Of a DNA stretch of 64,000 bases, positions 51,455 to 60,388 are shown in pieces. Position 1 is the stretch's first letter. Every line of letters starts with the position of its first letter. The notes under the pieces are model-generated. The model saw only the letters and a program-made list of their open reading frames with translations, was not told where the DNA came from and made no database searches. The position numbers were made by a program, and so were the translations under genes. This DNA comes from Rhodospirillales bacterium URHD0017. GTDB lineage: Bacteria > Pseudomonadota > Alphaproteobacteria > Reyranellales > Reyranellaceae. The DNA is taken from assembly GCA_900110395.1 (NCBI GenBank), contig FODP01000012.1:1-64000 (forward strand), given 5' to 3'.

Positions 51455-52848
51455 GTAAAGGCACCGGCCTGATGGGCGGCGAGCGCAAACAGGGCGGCCG
51501 CGATGGCCAGCAGGAACCAGCGCGTCCCCGCCGGATTCTCAAGGGCGGCGTTGGACGGGTTGGCGGGATCGTAGTGCACGTCGATCGTGGCCCCCTTGGG
51601 ATAGCGCGACGCGACGCCGGCGGCATAGGACTCGCTGGCCGACACGGTCGCGCCAAGCTTGACCTGACGGCTGACGTAATCGACGTCGTTCACGCGGTAA
51701 GCATACTCGATCGCGGGCGCATGGGTGACCGACCTGCGCCCATCCGAGCTCTTTGTGATCTTCTCCGTTCCGCTGCTCAGCACCGTGCCGCGCACCAACG
51801 GCCAATCGGCAGCCCGGCGCGACAGCCGCCAGCTCGCGACGAAGAACAGCAGCATCAGCACGCCCATGCTGGCGGCGATGATCACGACGGGGACATTGGC
51901 GTGAGGATAGTAGCGTTCGACGAGAGGCGGCGCACCGGTAGCCAGCCAGTAGACGATGCCCACGAATGCGATGACGAAAGCCACGATGATCGCCAACCCC
52001 TTGCCGATGCCTTCGGGCACGCCGCGTTCGAGCACGCAGTTCTTCGGGTTGGCCGGGTCGTAATAGACGGTCACGGCGGCGCCGACGGTGTAGCGCCGCA
52101 CGGTCGCCTCGGTGTCGGCGCCACCCGAATCCCCGCCGATGCCGATGCGATTGCCCCGCACCTTGCGGCCGCCGACCGCGAACTCGTACTCGACGGCCGG
52201 CACGGTCTTCACCGTCGTGGCGTCGCCAGCGGAGCGATGGCGCTGGGCCGCCGTGCTCGACTTCACGATCCGGCCGACGGCGGTCGACCAGCCCGAGGCC
52301 CGCCTCACCTCCAGCATCTTGGCGATCACGGCGACCACGAGCAGCACGGCCATCGGCAGGAAGATCAAGCCAACGTAGAAGAACTCGGAATTGCCGAGCG
52401 CGGTGCCCGAGAGCACGTATCCGGCGATGACGACCAGGACGAACGAGGCGATCACGGCCACCACCGCCCACGTCGGCGGCTCGGATGAGCGCTTCGCGGT
52501 GGGGAACGAGTTTTCCCCCTTCTTCTCCTCCTCGTCGTCTTCGGCGTCGCTCTGCCAGGTGAAGGCCTCACGCCAGCCGGCCTCGCGCGCGCGGTACTTC
52601 AGCAAGGCCGCCTTCGCCTGGTCGGCGGTGAACGGCCGGTCAGGATGGCCCTCGCGATGCCCGTCGTCGGCCGTCACGTCGTAGGTGCCCTCGGGCCGGG
52701 CCGTCACCTCGATGTTGGAGCCGTCATCCTCGTCGTCGAGGACGAGATACCAGCCCTTGGGGTGAGGCGCGCCGTCGAACGCCCGGCCGATATCGTCGGC
52801 CGACGGATCGGTCGTGAACTTGCCGTTGATGCAGAGTTCGATGGCCAT
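51451..52848 (-). CDS. DUF3592-repeat membrane protein
   Basis: 465 residues. The first 150 are soluble and acidic (LDDEDDGSNIEVTARPEGTY, SDAEDDEEEKKGENSF). Two similar halves follow, each with hydrophobic helices and then an extracytoplasmic beta-rich DUF3592 module ending VTVYYDPANPKNCVLE and IDVHYDPANPSNAALE. A final helix ends the protein. Function unknown. ATG 52848 lies behind GGGGGCAGG. Its stop overlaps the P450 start, so a link to P450 function or to its substrate delivery is possible but unproved. Confidence 0.85.
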   Translation of the reverse strand: MAIELCINGKFTTDPSADDIGRAFDGAPHPKGWYLVLDDEDDGSNIEVTARPEGTYDVTADDGHREGHPDRPFTADQAKAALLKYRAREAGWREAFTWQSDAEDDEEEKKGENSFPTAKRSSEPPTWAVVAVIASFVLVVIAGYVLSGTALGNSEFFYVGLIFLPMAVLLVVAVIAKMLEVRRASGWSTAVGRIVKSSTAAQRHRSAGDATTVKTVPAVEYEFAVGGRKVRGNRIGIGGDSGGADTEATVRRYTVGAAVTVYYDPANPKNCVLERGVPEGIGKGLAIIVAFVIAFVGIVYWLATGAPPLVERYYPHANVPVVIIAASMGVLMLLFFVASWRLSRRAADWPLVRGTVLSSGTEKITKSSDGRRSVTHAPAIEYAYRVNDVDYVSRQVKLGATVSASESYAAGVASRYPKGATIDVHYDPANPSNAALENPAGTRWFLLAIAAALFALAAHQAGAFT

Positions 52849-53003
52849 GGCCTGCCCCCGCCTTCGACGCCACCAAACGCTCACACGGTCCCTGCAAAGG
52901 TCAAGCGTTTTTGCCGCAACAGCCCCGTATTTGGCGCGTTGACAGGTGAAAGGCGGGGGCGCAAACCGTCGCGCCGCCGCCACCTTGGGCGGCGTTCGAC
53001 CTT

Positions 53004-54926
53004 ATGGCCCCTGACAGTACCAGTTCGTCGTCCCTCACCGACGCCGCCCAATCGTCTCACGACCACGGCAAGGCGAGCGCCGCGCTGATCATTGGCGCGC
53101 TGGGTGTGGTGTTCGGCGACATCGGCACCAGCCCGCTCTATGCGCTGCGCGAGACCTTCCTGCACGACACCAGTCTGGCGCCCACGCCCGACCACGTGCT
53201 GGGCGTCCTGTCGACGCTGTTCTGGGCGGTGACGCTGACCGTCACCATCAAGTACGTCACCCTGATCATGCGCGCCGACAACAAGGGCGAGGGCGGCGTG
53301 CTGGCGCTGGCGACGCTTGCCAGCCATGGGCTGAACGGCGGCAGCCCCAAGATCCGCCGCGCCATCATCACGCTGGCCGTGATCGGGCTGGCGCTGTTCT
53401 ACGGCGATGCCATCATCACGCCGGCCGTCTCGGTCATGGGCGCGGTCGAAGGTCTTACGGCAGCAGCGCCCGGCTTCGAGCCCTACATCCTGCCGCTGGT
53501 GCTGGTCATCCTGGTGGCGCTGTTCCTGCTGCAGGCGCGCGGCACGGCCGATGTCGGCCGCCTGTTCGGACCCGTGATGTTCGTGTGGTTCGTGGTGCTG
53601 GGCGTGCTCGGCGCCTGGCAGATCGCCAAGAACCCGTCGGTCCTGCTGGCGATCAATCCGCTCTATGCCGCCAGGCTGATCGCCGACCAGGGGCTCGGCA
53701 TCTTCTGGGCCTTCGGCTCGATCGTGCTGGCCGTCACCGGCGCCGAAGCGCTCTATGCCGACATGGGCCATTTCGGCCGCCGGCCGATCCGCACCGGCTG
53801 GCTCAGCCTCGTCATGCCGGGCCTGCTGATCAACTATTTCGGCCAGGGCGCCCTGATCATCGAGGATCCCACGCGGGTGCGGCAGGTGTTCTTCGAACTG
53901 GTGCCGCAGGACTTCATCATCTTCCTGGTGGTGCTGGCGACCCTGGCCGCCGTCATCGCCTCGCAGGCGGTCATCACCGGCGTGTTCTCGCTGACGCGGC
54001 AGGCGATCCAGCTGGGCTACCTGCCGCGCATGGAGATCCAGCACACCTCGGAGACGACGATCGGCCAGATCTACATCCCGCGCGTCAACTGGATCCTGAT
54101 GGGCGGCGTCGTGGCGCTGGTGGTGGGCTTCGGCTCCTCGGGCGCGCTGGCCGGCGCCTATGGCCTCGCCGTGACCGGCTCGATGATCGTCGATGCCACG
54201 CTCGCCATGGCCGTGGCGATCCTGGTGTGGAAGTGGCGCTGGCCGGTGGCGGCGCTGGTGTTCGGCCTGCTCGCCATTCCCGACATCGCCTTCTTCATCG
54301 CCAACGCGCTCAAGATCCCCGACGGCGGCTGGCTGCCGCTGGTGGTGGCCACCTTCATCTACATCACCATCACGACCTGGCGGCTGGGCCGCCGCATGGT
54401 CGCGACGGAGATCAGCGAAGGCACCCTGCCGCTCCGCCAGTTCCTCGAGCGCATGGAGCGCGCGCCCGACCGCGTCGCCGGCACCGCGGTGTTCCTGACC
54501 GCCGATGCGAGCCACACGCCGGCCGCTTTCCTGCACAACCTCAAGCACAACAAGGTGCTGCACGAGCGCATCATCATGTTGCAGGTCGAGACCATGGACG
54601 TGCCGCGCGTGCCGGAATCGCATCGCGTCGAGGTCGAGCGGCTGGGCAAGGGCTTCCACACGGTGATCGCCCGCTACGGCTTCACCGAGCAGCCGGACGT
54701 CCCCGGTGCGCTGCGCGCCTGCCGGCCGCACGGCATCGCCTACGACGAGATGGAGACCAGCTTCTTCCTCGGCCGCGAGACCCTGGTGCCCAGCCAGCAT
54801 TCGAAGCTCGGCAAATGGCGCCGCGACTGGTTCATCTCGCTCTCCCATTCAGCCTCGGCCACCAAGACCTTCTTCCGCATCCCGCCGAACCGCGCTATCG
54901 AACTGGGCAACCAGATCCAGATCTAG
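53004..54926 (+). CDS. kup: Potassium transporter Kup/Trk-D type
   Basis: 640 residues. About 12 membrane spans and a cytoplasmic C-terminal domain. Family landmarks are ALGVVFGDIGTSPLYALRET in the first helix, ADNKGEGGVLALATLA, GDAIITPAVSVMGAVEGL and TGAEALYADMGHFGRRPI. It imports potassium, probably with protons. No ribosome site is obvious before ATG 53004 and the leader is GC-rich. The hydrolase gene follows 14 bases after. Confidence 0.96.
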   Translation: MAPDSTSSSSLTDAAQSSHDHGKASAALIIGALGVVFGDIGTSPLYALRETFLHDTSLAPTPDHVLGVLSTLFWAVTLTVTIKYVTLIMRADNKGEGGVLALATLASHGLNGGSPKIRRAIITLAVIGLALFYGDAIITPAVSVMGAVEGLTAAAPGFEPYILPLVLVILVALFLLQARGTADVGRLFGPVMFVWFVVLGVLGAWQIAKNPSVLLAINPLYAARLIADQGLGIFWAFGSIVLAVTGAEALYADMGHFGRRPIRTGWLSLVMPGLLINYFGQGALIIEDPTRVRQVFFELVPQDFIIFLVVLATLAAVIASQAVITGVFSLTRQAIQLGYLPRMEIQHTSETTIGQIYIPRVNWILMGGVVALVVGFGSSGALAGAYGLAVTGSMIVDATLAMAVAILVWKWRWPVAALVFGLLAIPDIAFFIANALKIPDGGWLPLVVATFIYITITTWRLGRRMVATEISEGTLPLRQFLERMERAPDRVAGTAVFLTADASHTPAAFLHNLKHNKVLHERIIMLQVETMDVPRVPESHRVEVERLGKGFHTVIARYGFTEQPDVPGALRACRPHGIAYDEMETSFFLGRETLVPSQHSKLGKWRRDWFISLSHSASATKTFFRIPPNRAIELGNQIQI

Positions 54927-54940
54927 CCTTCGGCCCCCCG

Positions 54941-55639
54941 ATGCCTCGACCAACACTCGTCCTGCTGCCCGGACTTCTCAACACGCGCCGGGTCTTCGAG
55001 CAGCAGATCGAGGCCTTGTCCGACATCGCCGACTGCGTCGTGCCCGAGCTGTGGCAGCACGACACGATGGGCGCCATGGCCGAGGCGACCCTGGCGCTGG
55101 CGCCGCCGAGCTTCGCGCTGGTCGGCTTTTCCATGGGCGGCTACGTCGCCTTCGAGGTCTTGCGCCGGGCGGGCGAGAGGGTGGAACGGCTGGCGCTGAT
55201 GGACACCCAGGCCACGCCGGATTCGCCTGAATCGACCAAGCGCCGCCGCGCCCTGCTCGACCAGACCAGGATCGGCCGCTTTCGCGGCGTGCAGCGCACG
55301 CTGCTGCCGCAGCTCGTGCACAGCCGCCACATCGACGATGCCGCGATCAGCCAGCCGATCTTCGACATGGCCGAGGAGATCGGCGCCGACGGCTTCGTGC
55401 GCGAGCAGCGTGCCATCATCGACCGCGCCGACAGCCGGCACATGCTGGTCGACATCGACGTGCCGACCGTGGTGATCGTCGGTCGCCAGGACCAGGTGAC
55501 GCCGCTGCCGCGCTCCGAGGAGATGGCGGCCGACATCGCCAATTCCCGGCTGGTCGTGCTGGAGGAATGCGGCCACATGAGCCCACTGGAGAAGCCTGCG
55601 GAAGTCACCGCGACCTTGAGGAGATGGTTGAGCCAATGA
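54941..55639 (+). CDS. Alpha/beta hydrolase
   Basis: 232 residues. The oxyanion strand PTLVLLPGLLNTRRVFEQQI, nucleophile elbow ALVGFSMGGYVAFEVL (Ser in GFSMG), acid VVIVGRQDQVTPLP and His in EECGHMSPLEKPAEV give a full catalytic triad. Substrate unknown. It follows kup closely and its stop overlaps the start of the acetyltransferase gene (ATGA), so these three genes may form one unit. Confidence 0.92.
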   Translation: MPRPTLVLLPGLLNTRRVFEQQIEALSDIADCVVPELWQHDTMGAMAEATLALAPPSFALVGFSMGGYVAFEVLRRAGERVERLALMDTQATPDSPESTKRRRALLDQTRIGRFRGVQRTLLPQLVHSRHIDDAAISQPIFDMAEEIGADGFVREQRAIIDRADSRHMLVDIDVPTVVIVGRQDQVTPLPRSEEMAADIANSRLVVLEECGHMSPLEKPAEVTATLRRWLSQ

Positions 55640-56037
55640 ACACCGTGTATGCCCGCGAGGACTATCTCGGCGCCGACGAGTACATCGACGTCGTCCGCAA
55701 ATCCGGCCTCAACCGGCCGATCGAGGATCGCGGCCGCGTCGAGCGCATGCTGGCGCATGCAAACCTGATCCTGACCGCGCGCCAGGACGGGCGGCTGGTC
55801 GGCTTCGCCCGCTCTCTGACCGACTTCTGCTTCTGCTGCTATCTCTCCGACCTCGCCGTCGACAGGGCGTGCCAGGGTCAGGGCATCGGCAAGCGGCTGA
55901 TCGAGGAGACACGGGTCCAGGCCGGTGGCGACCTGACCACGACGCTGCTCCTGTCGGCACCGACGGCGATGACTTTTTACCAGGGCATCAAGATGCCCAA
56001 CGCCGACAACTGCTTCCTGTACCGACGGAAACGGTAA
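55636..56037 (+). CDS. GNAT-family N-acetyltransferase
   Basis: 133 residues, paralogous to the protein at 29947. Core: DFCFCCYLSDLAVDRACQGQ, then GIGKRLIEETRVQ with the acetyl-CoA loop, and a tail FYQGIKMPNADNCFLYRRKR. Both proteins carry the same tandem cysteines. It starts with ATG at 55636, overlapping the hydrolase stop. Acceptor unknown. Confidence 0.92.
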   Translation: MNTVYAREDYLGADEYIDVVRKSGLNRPIEDRGRVERMLAHANLILTARQDGRLVGFARSLTDFCFCCYLSDLAVDRACQGQGIGKRLIEETRVQAGGDLTTTLLLSAPTAMTFYQGIKMPNADNCFLYRRKR

Positions 56038-56045
56038 GCGCAGCA

Positions 56046-56090
56046 CCTCACCCTGAGACGCCGCGCTTCGCGCGGCTCCTCAGGATGAGG
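56046..56090. repeat. Dispersed palindromic repeat, HPERSEG type, short form
   Basis: CCTCACCCTGAGACGCCGCG on the left pairs with CGCGGCTCCTCAGGATGAGG on the right around CTTCG. It lies between the convergent acetyltransferase and CHRD genes, where it may also act as a transcript end. Confidence 0.75.
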
Positions 56091-56116
56091 CAGCTTTGTA
56101 GCGGTGACTTTCGAGT

Positions 56117-56554
56117 CTACTTCGTGACTTGGCCGCGGATCTCGCCGCCCTTGTTCGCCGCGGTGTGGACGTTGAAGTACCACTTGCCGTCGGCGAGGTC
56201 CTTGGCCTGTGCGTCGGTCAGCGTCGCCTCGCCCTTGATCGGGCTGGTGACGGCGCCGTTCACCGGGACGACGACCCCGGCATTCGTCTTGGCGTCGGCC
56301 GGGCCGTGGAAATGCGCCGCCGTCGCCGGACCGGTCAGGTCCTTGTAGTTCACGGTGTAGGTGAGCTTCTTGCTGGCGGGATCGTAGCTCGCCTGCACCG
56401 TGCCGGTGCCCTTGCTGTCGGCGGGTGGCACCTCAGCCGAGGCCTTGAGATCGGCCTTGTAGTTGACGGCCTGGGCGAACGCCGCCGGGGCCAGAGCCAG
56501 GAACGACGCGGCCATCAGGCCGGCGACCGTGGAGCGAAGTAGCATTCCGTGCAT
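56117..56554 (-). CDS. CHRD-domain secreted protein
   Basis: 145 residues. A signal peptide (MLLRSTVAGLMAASFLALAP, cut at AFAQ) precedes one CHRD (chordin-like) domain: KADLKASAEVPPADSKGTGT, LTYTVNYKDLTGPATAAHFH, then GKWYFNVHTAANKGGEIRGQ, all typical. The role of bacterial CHRD proteins is unknown; the fold resembles Cu-Zn superoxide dismutase-like beta sandwiches with conserved His. ATG 56554 has a strong AGGGAGG eight bases upstream. It converges on the acetyltransferase gene, with a repeat between them. Confidence 0.92.
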   Translation of the reverse strand: MHGMLLRSTVAGLMAASFLALAPAAFAQAVNYKADLKASAEVPPADSKGTGTVQASYDPASKKLTYTVNYKDLTGPATAAHFHGPADAKTNAGVVVPVNGAVTSPIKGEATLTDAQAKDLADGKWYFNVHTAANKGGEIRGQVTK

Positions 56555-56641
56555 GATCGTACCTCCCTTGTGAACAGACGGTTTCGTCAACGCATCATGC
56601 ACCCGAACGTTGCCGGGGGGTGTCATCACAAGCCGTTGAGT

Positions 56642-57520
56642 TCACGGAAAGGCGATCAGCTCGGCATCCTCCACGGCGTAGCGGGCATAGCGGAAATCCC
56701 GGATTCCAAGCAGGCGGTCGCCGGCCCAGTCGAGCAGCAGGAAGTAGGTCGGCGGGCCGGAGGGCTGGGCGGGATCCTGGACGATGATCGCCGGACGCCG
56801 GTCGACCAGGCCCGGGACGAGATGCCAGTCGGTCGTCTGGCTGTAATTGCCGAAGTAGCGGCTGACCTCGCCCCGGCCGTTGAGGCGCGTGCGGTTCACG
56901 ACTTCGACCTTCACTTCGTCTGCGAGCTGGGCCCGCAGCGCATCGAAATCGCGGGCGTTGAAGCGCTCGACGTAGGCCGCGAGCCGCTGGCGGTCGGCCT
57001 CGGCCAGCACCGGCGGTTGGTCGTCGGGCTCGGCCGCGAGCTCGACCAGTCGCTGGCGGCCGCGGTGCAGGTTGGCTTTTACCGCGGGCACCGTGCTCTC
57101 GAGCACTTCCGAGATCTCCTCGAGGGAGTGGCCCAGCACGTCCATCAGGATGACGCTGCTGCGCTGGGCCACCGGCAGGCGCATCAGGGTGCGCAGGCCG
57201 GCGGCGGCGGTCTGGCGACGCTCGATGGCGCTGTCGGGATCGGCGATCGCCTCCAGCGCCTCCTCGCCGTCCTGGACGCCCTCGCGGCGGGCGCGGCGGC
57301 GCAGGAAATCCAGCGCCGCGTTGTGGGCGATGCGAAAGAGCCAGCCCTCGACGTTGGCGAGCGGGCCGGTATGCGGGAACGCCTCGATCGCCTTGATCAG
57401 GGTCTCCTGCAGCACATCCTCGCCGTCGATCACCGAGCCGGTCATGCGGGCGCAATAGCGGTGCAGCCGAGGCCGCAGCTCGGCCAGCAGCCGCTCGAAC
57501 TCTGCCTTGGGGTCGGTCAT
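56642..57520 (-). CDS. ECF sigma factor with C-terminal SnoaL-like domain
   Basis: 292 residues. Sigma region 2 spans LHRYCARMTGSVIDGEDVLQ and ETLIKAIEAF; region 4 spans LPVAQRSSVILMDVLGHSLE and VPAVKANLHRGRQRL. From about residue 175 the tail is an NTF2/SnoaL-like module (AYVERFNARDFDALRAQLAD), as in ECF subgroups where the tail regulates the sigma factor in place of a separate anti-sigma. It diverges from the small gene and DUF899 gene at 57636, which may be its targets. ATG 57520 gives the family start. Confidence 0.9.
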   Translation of the reverse strand: MTDPKAEFERLLAELRPRLHRYCARMTGSVIDGEDVLQETLIKAIEAFPHTGPLANVEGWLFRIAHNAALDFLRRRARREGVQDGEEALEAIADPDSAIERRQTAAAGLRTLMRLPVAQRSSVILMDVLGHSLEEISEVLESTVPAVKANLHRGRQRLVELAAEPDDQPPVLAEADRQRLAAYVERFNARDFDALRAQLADEVKVEVVNRTRLNGRGEVSRYFGNYSQTTDWHLVPGLVDRRPAIIVQDPAQPSGPPTYFLLLDWAGDRLLGIRDFRYARYAVEDAELIAFP

Positions 57521-57635
57521 GCCAGCACGACGTTTGTGAGGGGCCAAAGGATTCAGCGGATCGCGACTATCTTCGCGAATCCTTTCGCTTCGGCCAATCG
57601 TCTTCCGGAAAGCAACATCCGAGGAGACAGACCCC

Positions 57636-57932
57636 ATGAAATGGACCCTGGTGCGCTATCGCGCCAAGCCCGAGCAGGCCGACGAGAACCAGCGCCTGAG
57701 TGCGGCGGTGTTCGACGAGCTTGCAGCCAAGGCGCCGGCCGGGCTGCGCTACGCCGTGTTCCGGCTGCCCGACGACACGTTCGTCCATATCGCGATGTCC
57801 GACGACGGCGGGCCGGCGCTGACGAGCTTCGAGAGTTTCCGCGCCTTCCAGAAGGACATCCGCGAGCGTTGCGCCGAGCCGCCTCAGCCGGCCCAACCCG
57901 TCATCGTCGGCAACTACGGCATGCTTGCCTGA
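57636..57932 (+). CDS. Hypothetical small alpha/beta protein
   Basis: 98 residues: KWTLVRYRAKPEQADENQRL, then RYAVFRLPDDTFVHIAMSDD and FESFRAFQKDIRERCAEPPQ. The pattern resembles dimeric ferredoxin-like proteins such as antibiotic-biosynthesis monooxygenases, but I assign no activity. It lies 115 bases from the divergent sigma factor gene and 11 bases before the DUF899 gene, likely as one operon. Confidence 0.8.
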   Translation: MKWTLVRYRAKPEQADENQRLSAAVFDELAAKAPAGLRYAVFRLPDDTFVHIAMSDDGGPALTSFESFRAFQKDIRERCAEPPQPAQPVIVGNYGMLA

Positions 57933-57943
57933 AGGAGAGCGCC

Positions 57944-58573
57944 ATGCAGCACGACATCGTTTCCGGCACGGAGTGGCTGGCGGCCCGCCAGGCGCTGCTG
58001 GCCGAGGAGAAGAAGCTCGCCGAGCTGCGCGCGCGCATCGTCGAGCAGCGCCGCGCCCTGCCCTGGACGGCCGTCGACAAGGCCTATGCCTTCGACACGC
58101 CGGCCGGCCGGCAGACGCTCGGCGAGCTGTTCGAGGGCCGCGGGCGGCTGATCGTCTATCATTTCATGTTCGCGCCGGACTGGACGGACGGCTGCCCGGG
58201 CTGCTCGCAGCTCGGCAACCATCTCGACGGGCTCGGCGAGCCGCTGGCCCGCCATGACGCGACCTTCGCCGCGGTGTCGCGCGCGCCCATCGAGCGGATC
58301 GACGACTACCGCCGGCGCCGCGGCTGGCGCTTCCGCTGGGTGTCCTCGCAGCCGTCCGACTTCAGCTACGATTTCCAGGCGGCCTACCGGCCCGAGCAGG
58401 TCGGCGAGGAGGTCGTCTACGGCTTCGAGCGCACCAGGTTGGATCGCGAGGATGTGCCGGGCACCAGCGTGTTCGCGCGCAGCGCGACGGGCGAGGTGTT
58501 CCACACCTACTCGGCCTACACCAACGGCGGCGACATGCCGCTCAGCCTGACCTGGCTCAGCCTGCTGGGCTGA
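57944..58573 (+). CDS. DUF899 thioredoxin-like protein
   Basis: 209 residues. The family core FMFAPDWTDGCPGCSQLGNH has a CPGC dithiol in the thioredoxin-like position and ends SAYTNGGDMPLSLTWLSLLG-like; YDFQAAYRPEQVGEEVVYGF also fits. DUF899 proteins are thought to be oxidoreductases, without a settled substrate. GAAGGAG sits eight bases before ATG 57944. The ECF sigma factor diverging upstream is the probable regulator. Confidence 0.9.
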   Translation: MQHDIVSGTEWLAARQALLAEEKKLAELRARIVEQRRALPWTAVDKAYAFDTPAGRQTLGELFEGRGRLIVYHFMFAPDWTDGCPGCSQLGNHLDGLGEPLARHDATFAAVSRAPIERIDDYRRRRGWRFRWVSSQPSDFSYDFQAAYRPEQVGEEVVYGFERTRLDREDVPGTSVFARSATGEVFHTYSAYTNGGDMPLSLTWLSLLG

Positions 58574-58583
58574 GGCCGCGCGA

Positions 58584-59069
58584 TCAGCGGCCCTGCTGCG
58601 CCCGGACGGCACGCTCGTACTGGGCGGCGAAGCCCTGCAGGGTGTTGCTGAGGGGGCCGACCATGCCGTCGGCCTGGGTCGAGAGCTGCACGGTGAGCGA
58701 CGAGCCACCCTTGAGGATGGTCTGCAGGAGCTCGGCCGACTTGCCCTGGTCATAGGAGCAAGTGCCGCCTGTGCAGATGCTGGTCGACACGAAGGGCCAA
58801 TTGTCGATCTGCATGCTGGCGCGCTGGCCGATGCCGTCGGCCACGACGGTGAGCGTGGTGTAGGCCACCGAGTAGCTCACGATCAGGAACGTGCCCAAAA
58901 GGTTGTTGGGACCACCGTCGATCATCGCCGACACGGTGCAGTCCTTGCCCTTCTCGTAGTTGCAGTTCATCACCCACTGGTTGGGCGGCTGGTTCTGGCC
59001 CATGGGCTGGGCGGAGGCGGAAGCAGCCAGGAGACAGAGGCCCAGGCCGACGACAACAGATCGCTTCAT
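58584..59069 (-). CDS. Secreted protein, IalB-like
   Basis: 161 residues. Signal peptide KRSVVVGLGLCLLAASASAQ. The mature part has two cysteine pairs, in WVMNCNYEKGKDCTVSA and in SICTGGTCSYDQ, and a C-terminal GFAAQYERA. The arrangement is reminiscent of the invasion-associated locus B family of alphaproteobacteria, but I cannot be sure. ATG 59069 with GAGAGAG ahead is preferred. It converges on the DUF899 gene (10 bases apart). Confidence 0.7.
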   Translation of the reverse strand: MKRSVVVGLGLCLLAASASAQPMGQNQPPNQWVMNCNYEKGKDCTVSAMIDGGPNNLLGTFLIVSYSVAYTTLTVVADGIGQRASMQIDNWPFVSTSICTGGTCSYDQGKSAELLQTILKGGSSLTVQLSTQADGMVGPLSNTLQGFAAQYERAVRAQQGR

Positions 59070-59128
59070 TACGCTCTCTCGTTCATGTGCGGGCACCTTA
59101 TCAGGTCGCCGCGTCCGAGCCGAGACCG

Positions 59129-59455
59129 TTATGGCCTATGTACCCAAGGCCAGAAATGCTGACGGCCCTTGTCGACGCCGAGCGTCGCTCTGTCGTGCGT
59201 GTGCACACTCGCCCAGATAGCCGTTGCAAGGACCATTCCCACCAACGATGCCATCGATATTGTCTTGATCAGGGGATGATTAAACCAGAAATGGCTGAGA
59301 ACTATCCAGGCAATGACTGATAACCACCCTACAGTCGGCCAATGCTCCAACACTACCAGCATGACGAGCGCGAAAGGAAAGCCGAGCGCCACACCAAGGA
59401 GAATGGGGTGTTGCCTAAAGTACCGGAGGACCTTCAACAGCGCTTCCCATGTCAT
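59129..59455 (-). CDS. Hypothetical membrane protein
   Basis: 108 residues with three hydrophobic segments: ILLGVALGFPFALVMLVVLE, VGWLSVIAWIVLSHFWF and SMASLVGMVLATAIWASVH. Base composition here is lower in GC than in the neighbours, and the ribosome site is weak. Family not recognised. The 140 bases upstream (59456-59595) hold no gene that I can support. Confidence 0.5.
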   Translation of the reverse strand: MTWEALLKVLRYFRQHPILLGVALGFPFALVMLVVLEHWPTVGWLSVIAWIVLSHFWFNHPLIKTISMASLVGMVLATAIWASVHTHDRATLGVDKGRQHFWPWVHRP

Positions 59456-59595
59456 GCTAGCGACCTGCGGACGCGACGACCGTTGTGCGCCGGGGCATAC
59501 CTAGCAAGCGGACTATAATACGTGTATTGTGCAAGAACAACACACGCAAAACGTGTATCCCAAAAGACTACCGTCGCTCGGCGTACCAGGAACGT

Positions 59596-60217
59596 CTATC
59601 GAGAAGAAGTGCCGGCAATTCCGCGACCCAAAGCACTGATGAAATCATCGCCGTTCTCTAGTGCGCGAAAAGCATCGCCAAACATTGCAAGAGGCGGCAG
59701 CCAAGGTAGGCCGGCAAGGCCAAGGAGTACACCTGCACCGGCACGACCACCAAGGCGGAACGGCAGCATCGGCTGTGTCTTCAAGGCCCTCACCGCCCCC
59801 TCGCGGGCTATTTGAGCGCTCAGTTCCGGATTCTTGGCAATAAATCGCATTCCAAGTCCGCTGGCGTCCATCTCCCGGTAAAATCGTTGAACTTCCTCCG
59901 GACCGTAGAGTCCCAGGCCCCGTCCCATCGCGCGGGCATAATTGACTAATCCAGGGCCAAGCGAATAGGCGCCCTCGCCCGCTGCCTTTGCTGCCTCTGC
60001 GGGTTGCCCCGCTGAATTGGACAAGGCGATTTCTGCGTTGCCATAGTCATCCGCATTCGGTGGCGTCCAGCCTACTGGAATGTAGGACGGCGATCGGCCC
60101 ATAGCCGCACCATCGGTTCGCACGGAGCCATCGGCATTCATGCGAAAGCCGGGCACCTCCGCATCGGCAGGCGGGCTCGACGTTGAAACCAGGCACGTAA
60201 GGTCTGAAGTTGAACAT
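59596..60217 (-). pseudogene. Frameshifted gene for a VPGF-repeat hypothetical protein
   Basis: ATG 60217, with AAGGGG upstream, reads MFNFRPYVPGFNVEP and then enters the wrong frame at a CCC run (plus-strand GGG 60173-60175). Removing one base joins it to PPADAEVPGFRMNADGSV and a further 190 residues that end GNDFI-like (ENGDDFISALGRGIAGTSSR). The repeated YVPGFNV and EVPGFRM motifs are characteristic of a family of alphaproteobacterial hypothetical proteins. Either a pseudogene or a sequencing error in the G run. No function known; an Ala/Gly-rich hydrophobic stretch lies near the end. Confidence 0.65.
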
Positions 60218-60388
60218 CGTGCGCCCCTTGGAGATTCCACAATTGACGCTCTCCTCAGGAGGGACAGGCAGCTTCGCCATACAAAGGAAAGCGCCTCTCA
60301 ATGTACGAGCCGCTCGATGGCATGTCAATAACTTAAGTTGTTATACCATGACATTAGTTGTTTAGACTACTGCAATGCTAGTGTCGGG

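Noticed and set aside
52881..54848. 655-codon minus-strand open frame across kup
   Set aside because: Its product is a His/Gln/Arg/Asp-rich shadow with no domain; the plus-strand Kup motifs are unmistakable.
59510..59525. TATAAT in the AT-rich gap at 59513 as a promoter
   Set aside because: No acceptable minus-35 element at the right spacing on either strand and no clear gene to serve.
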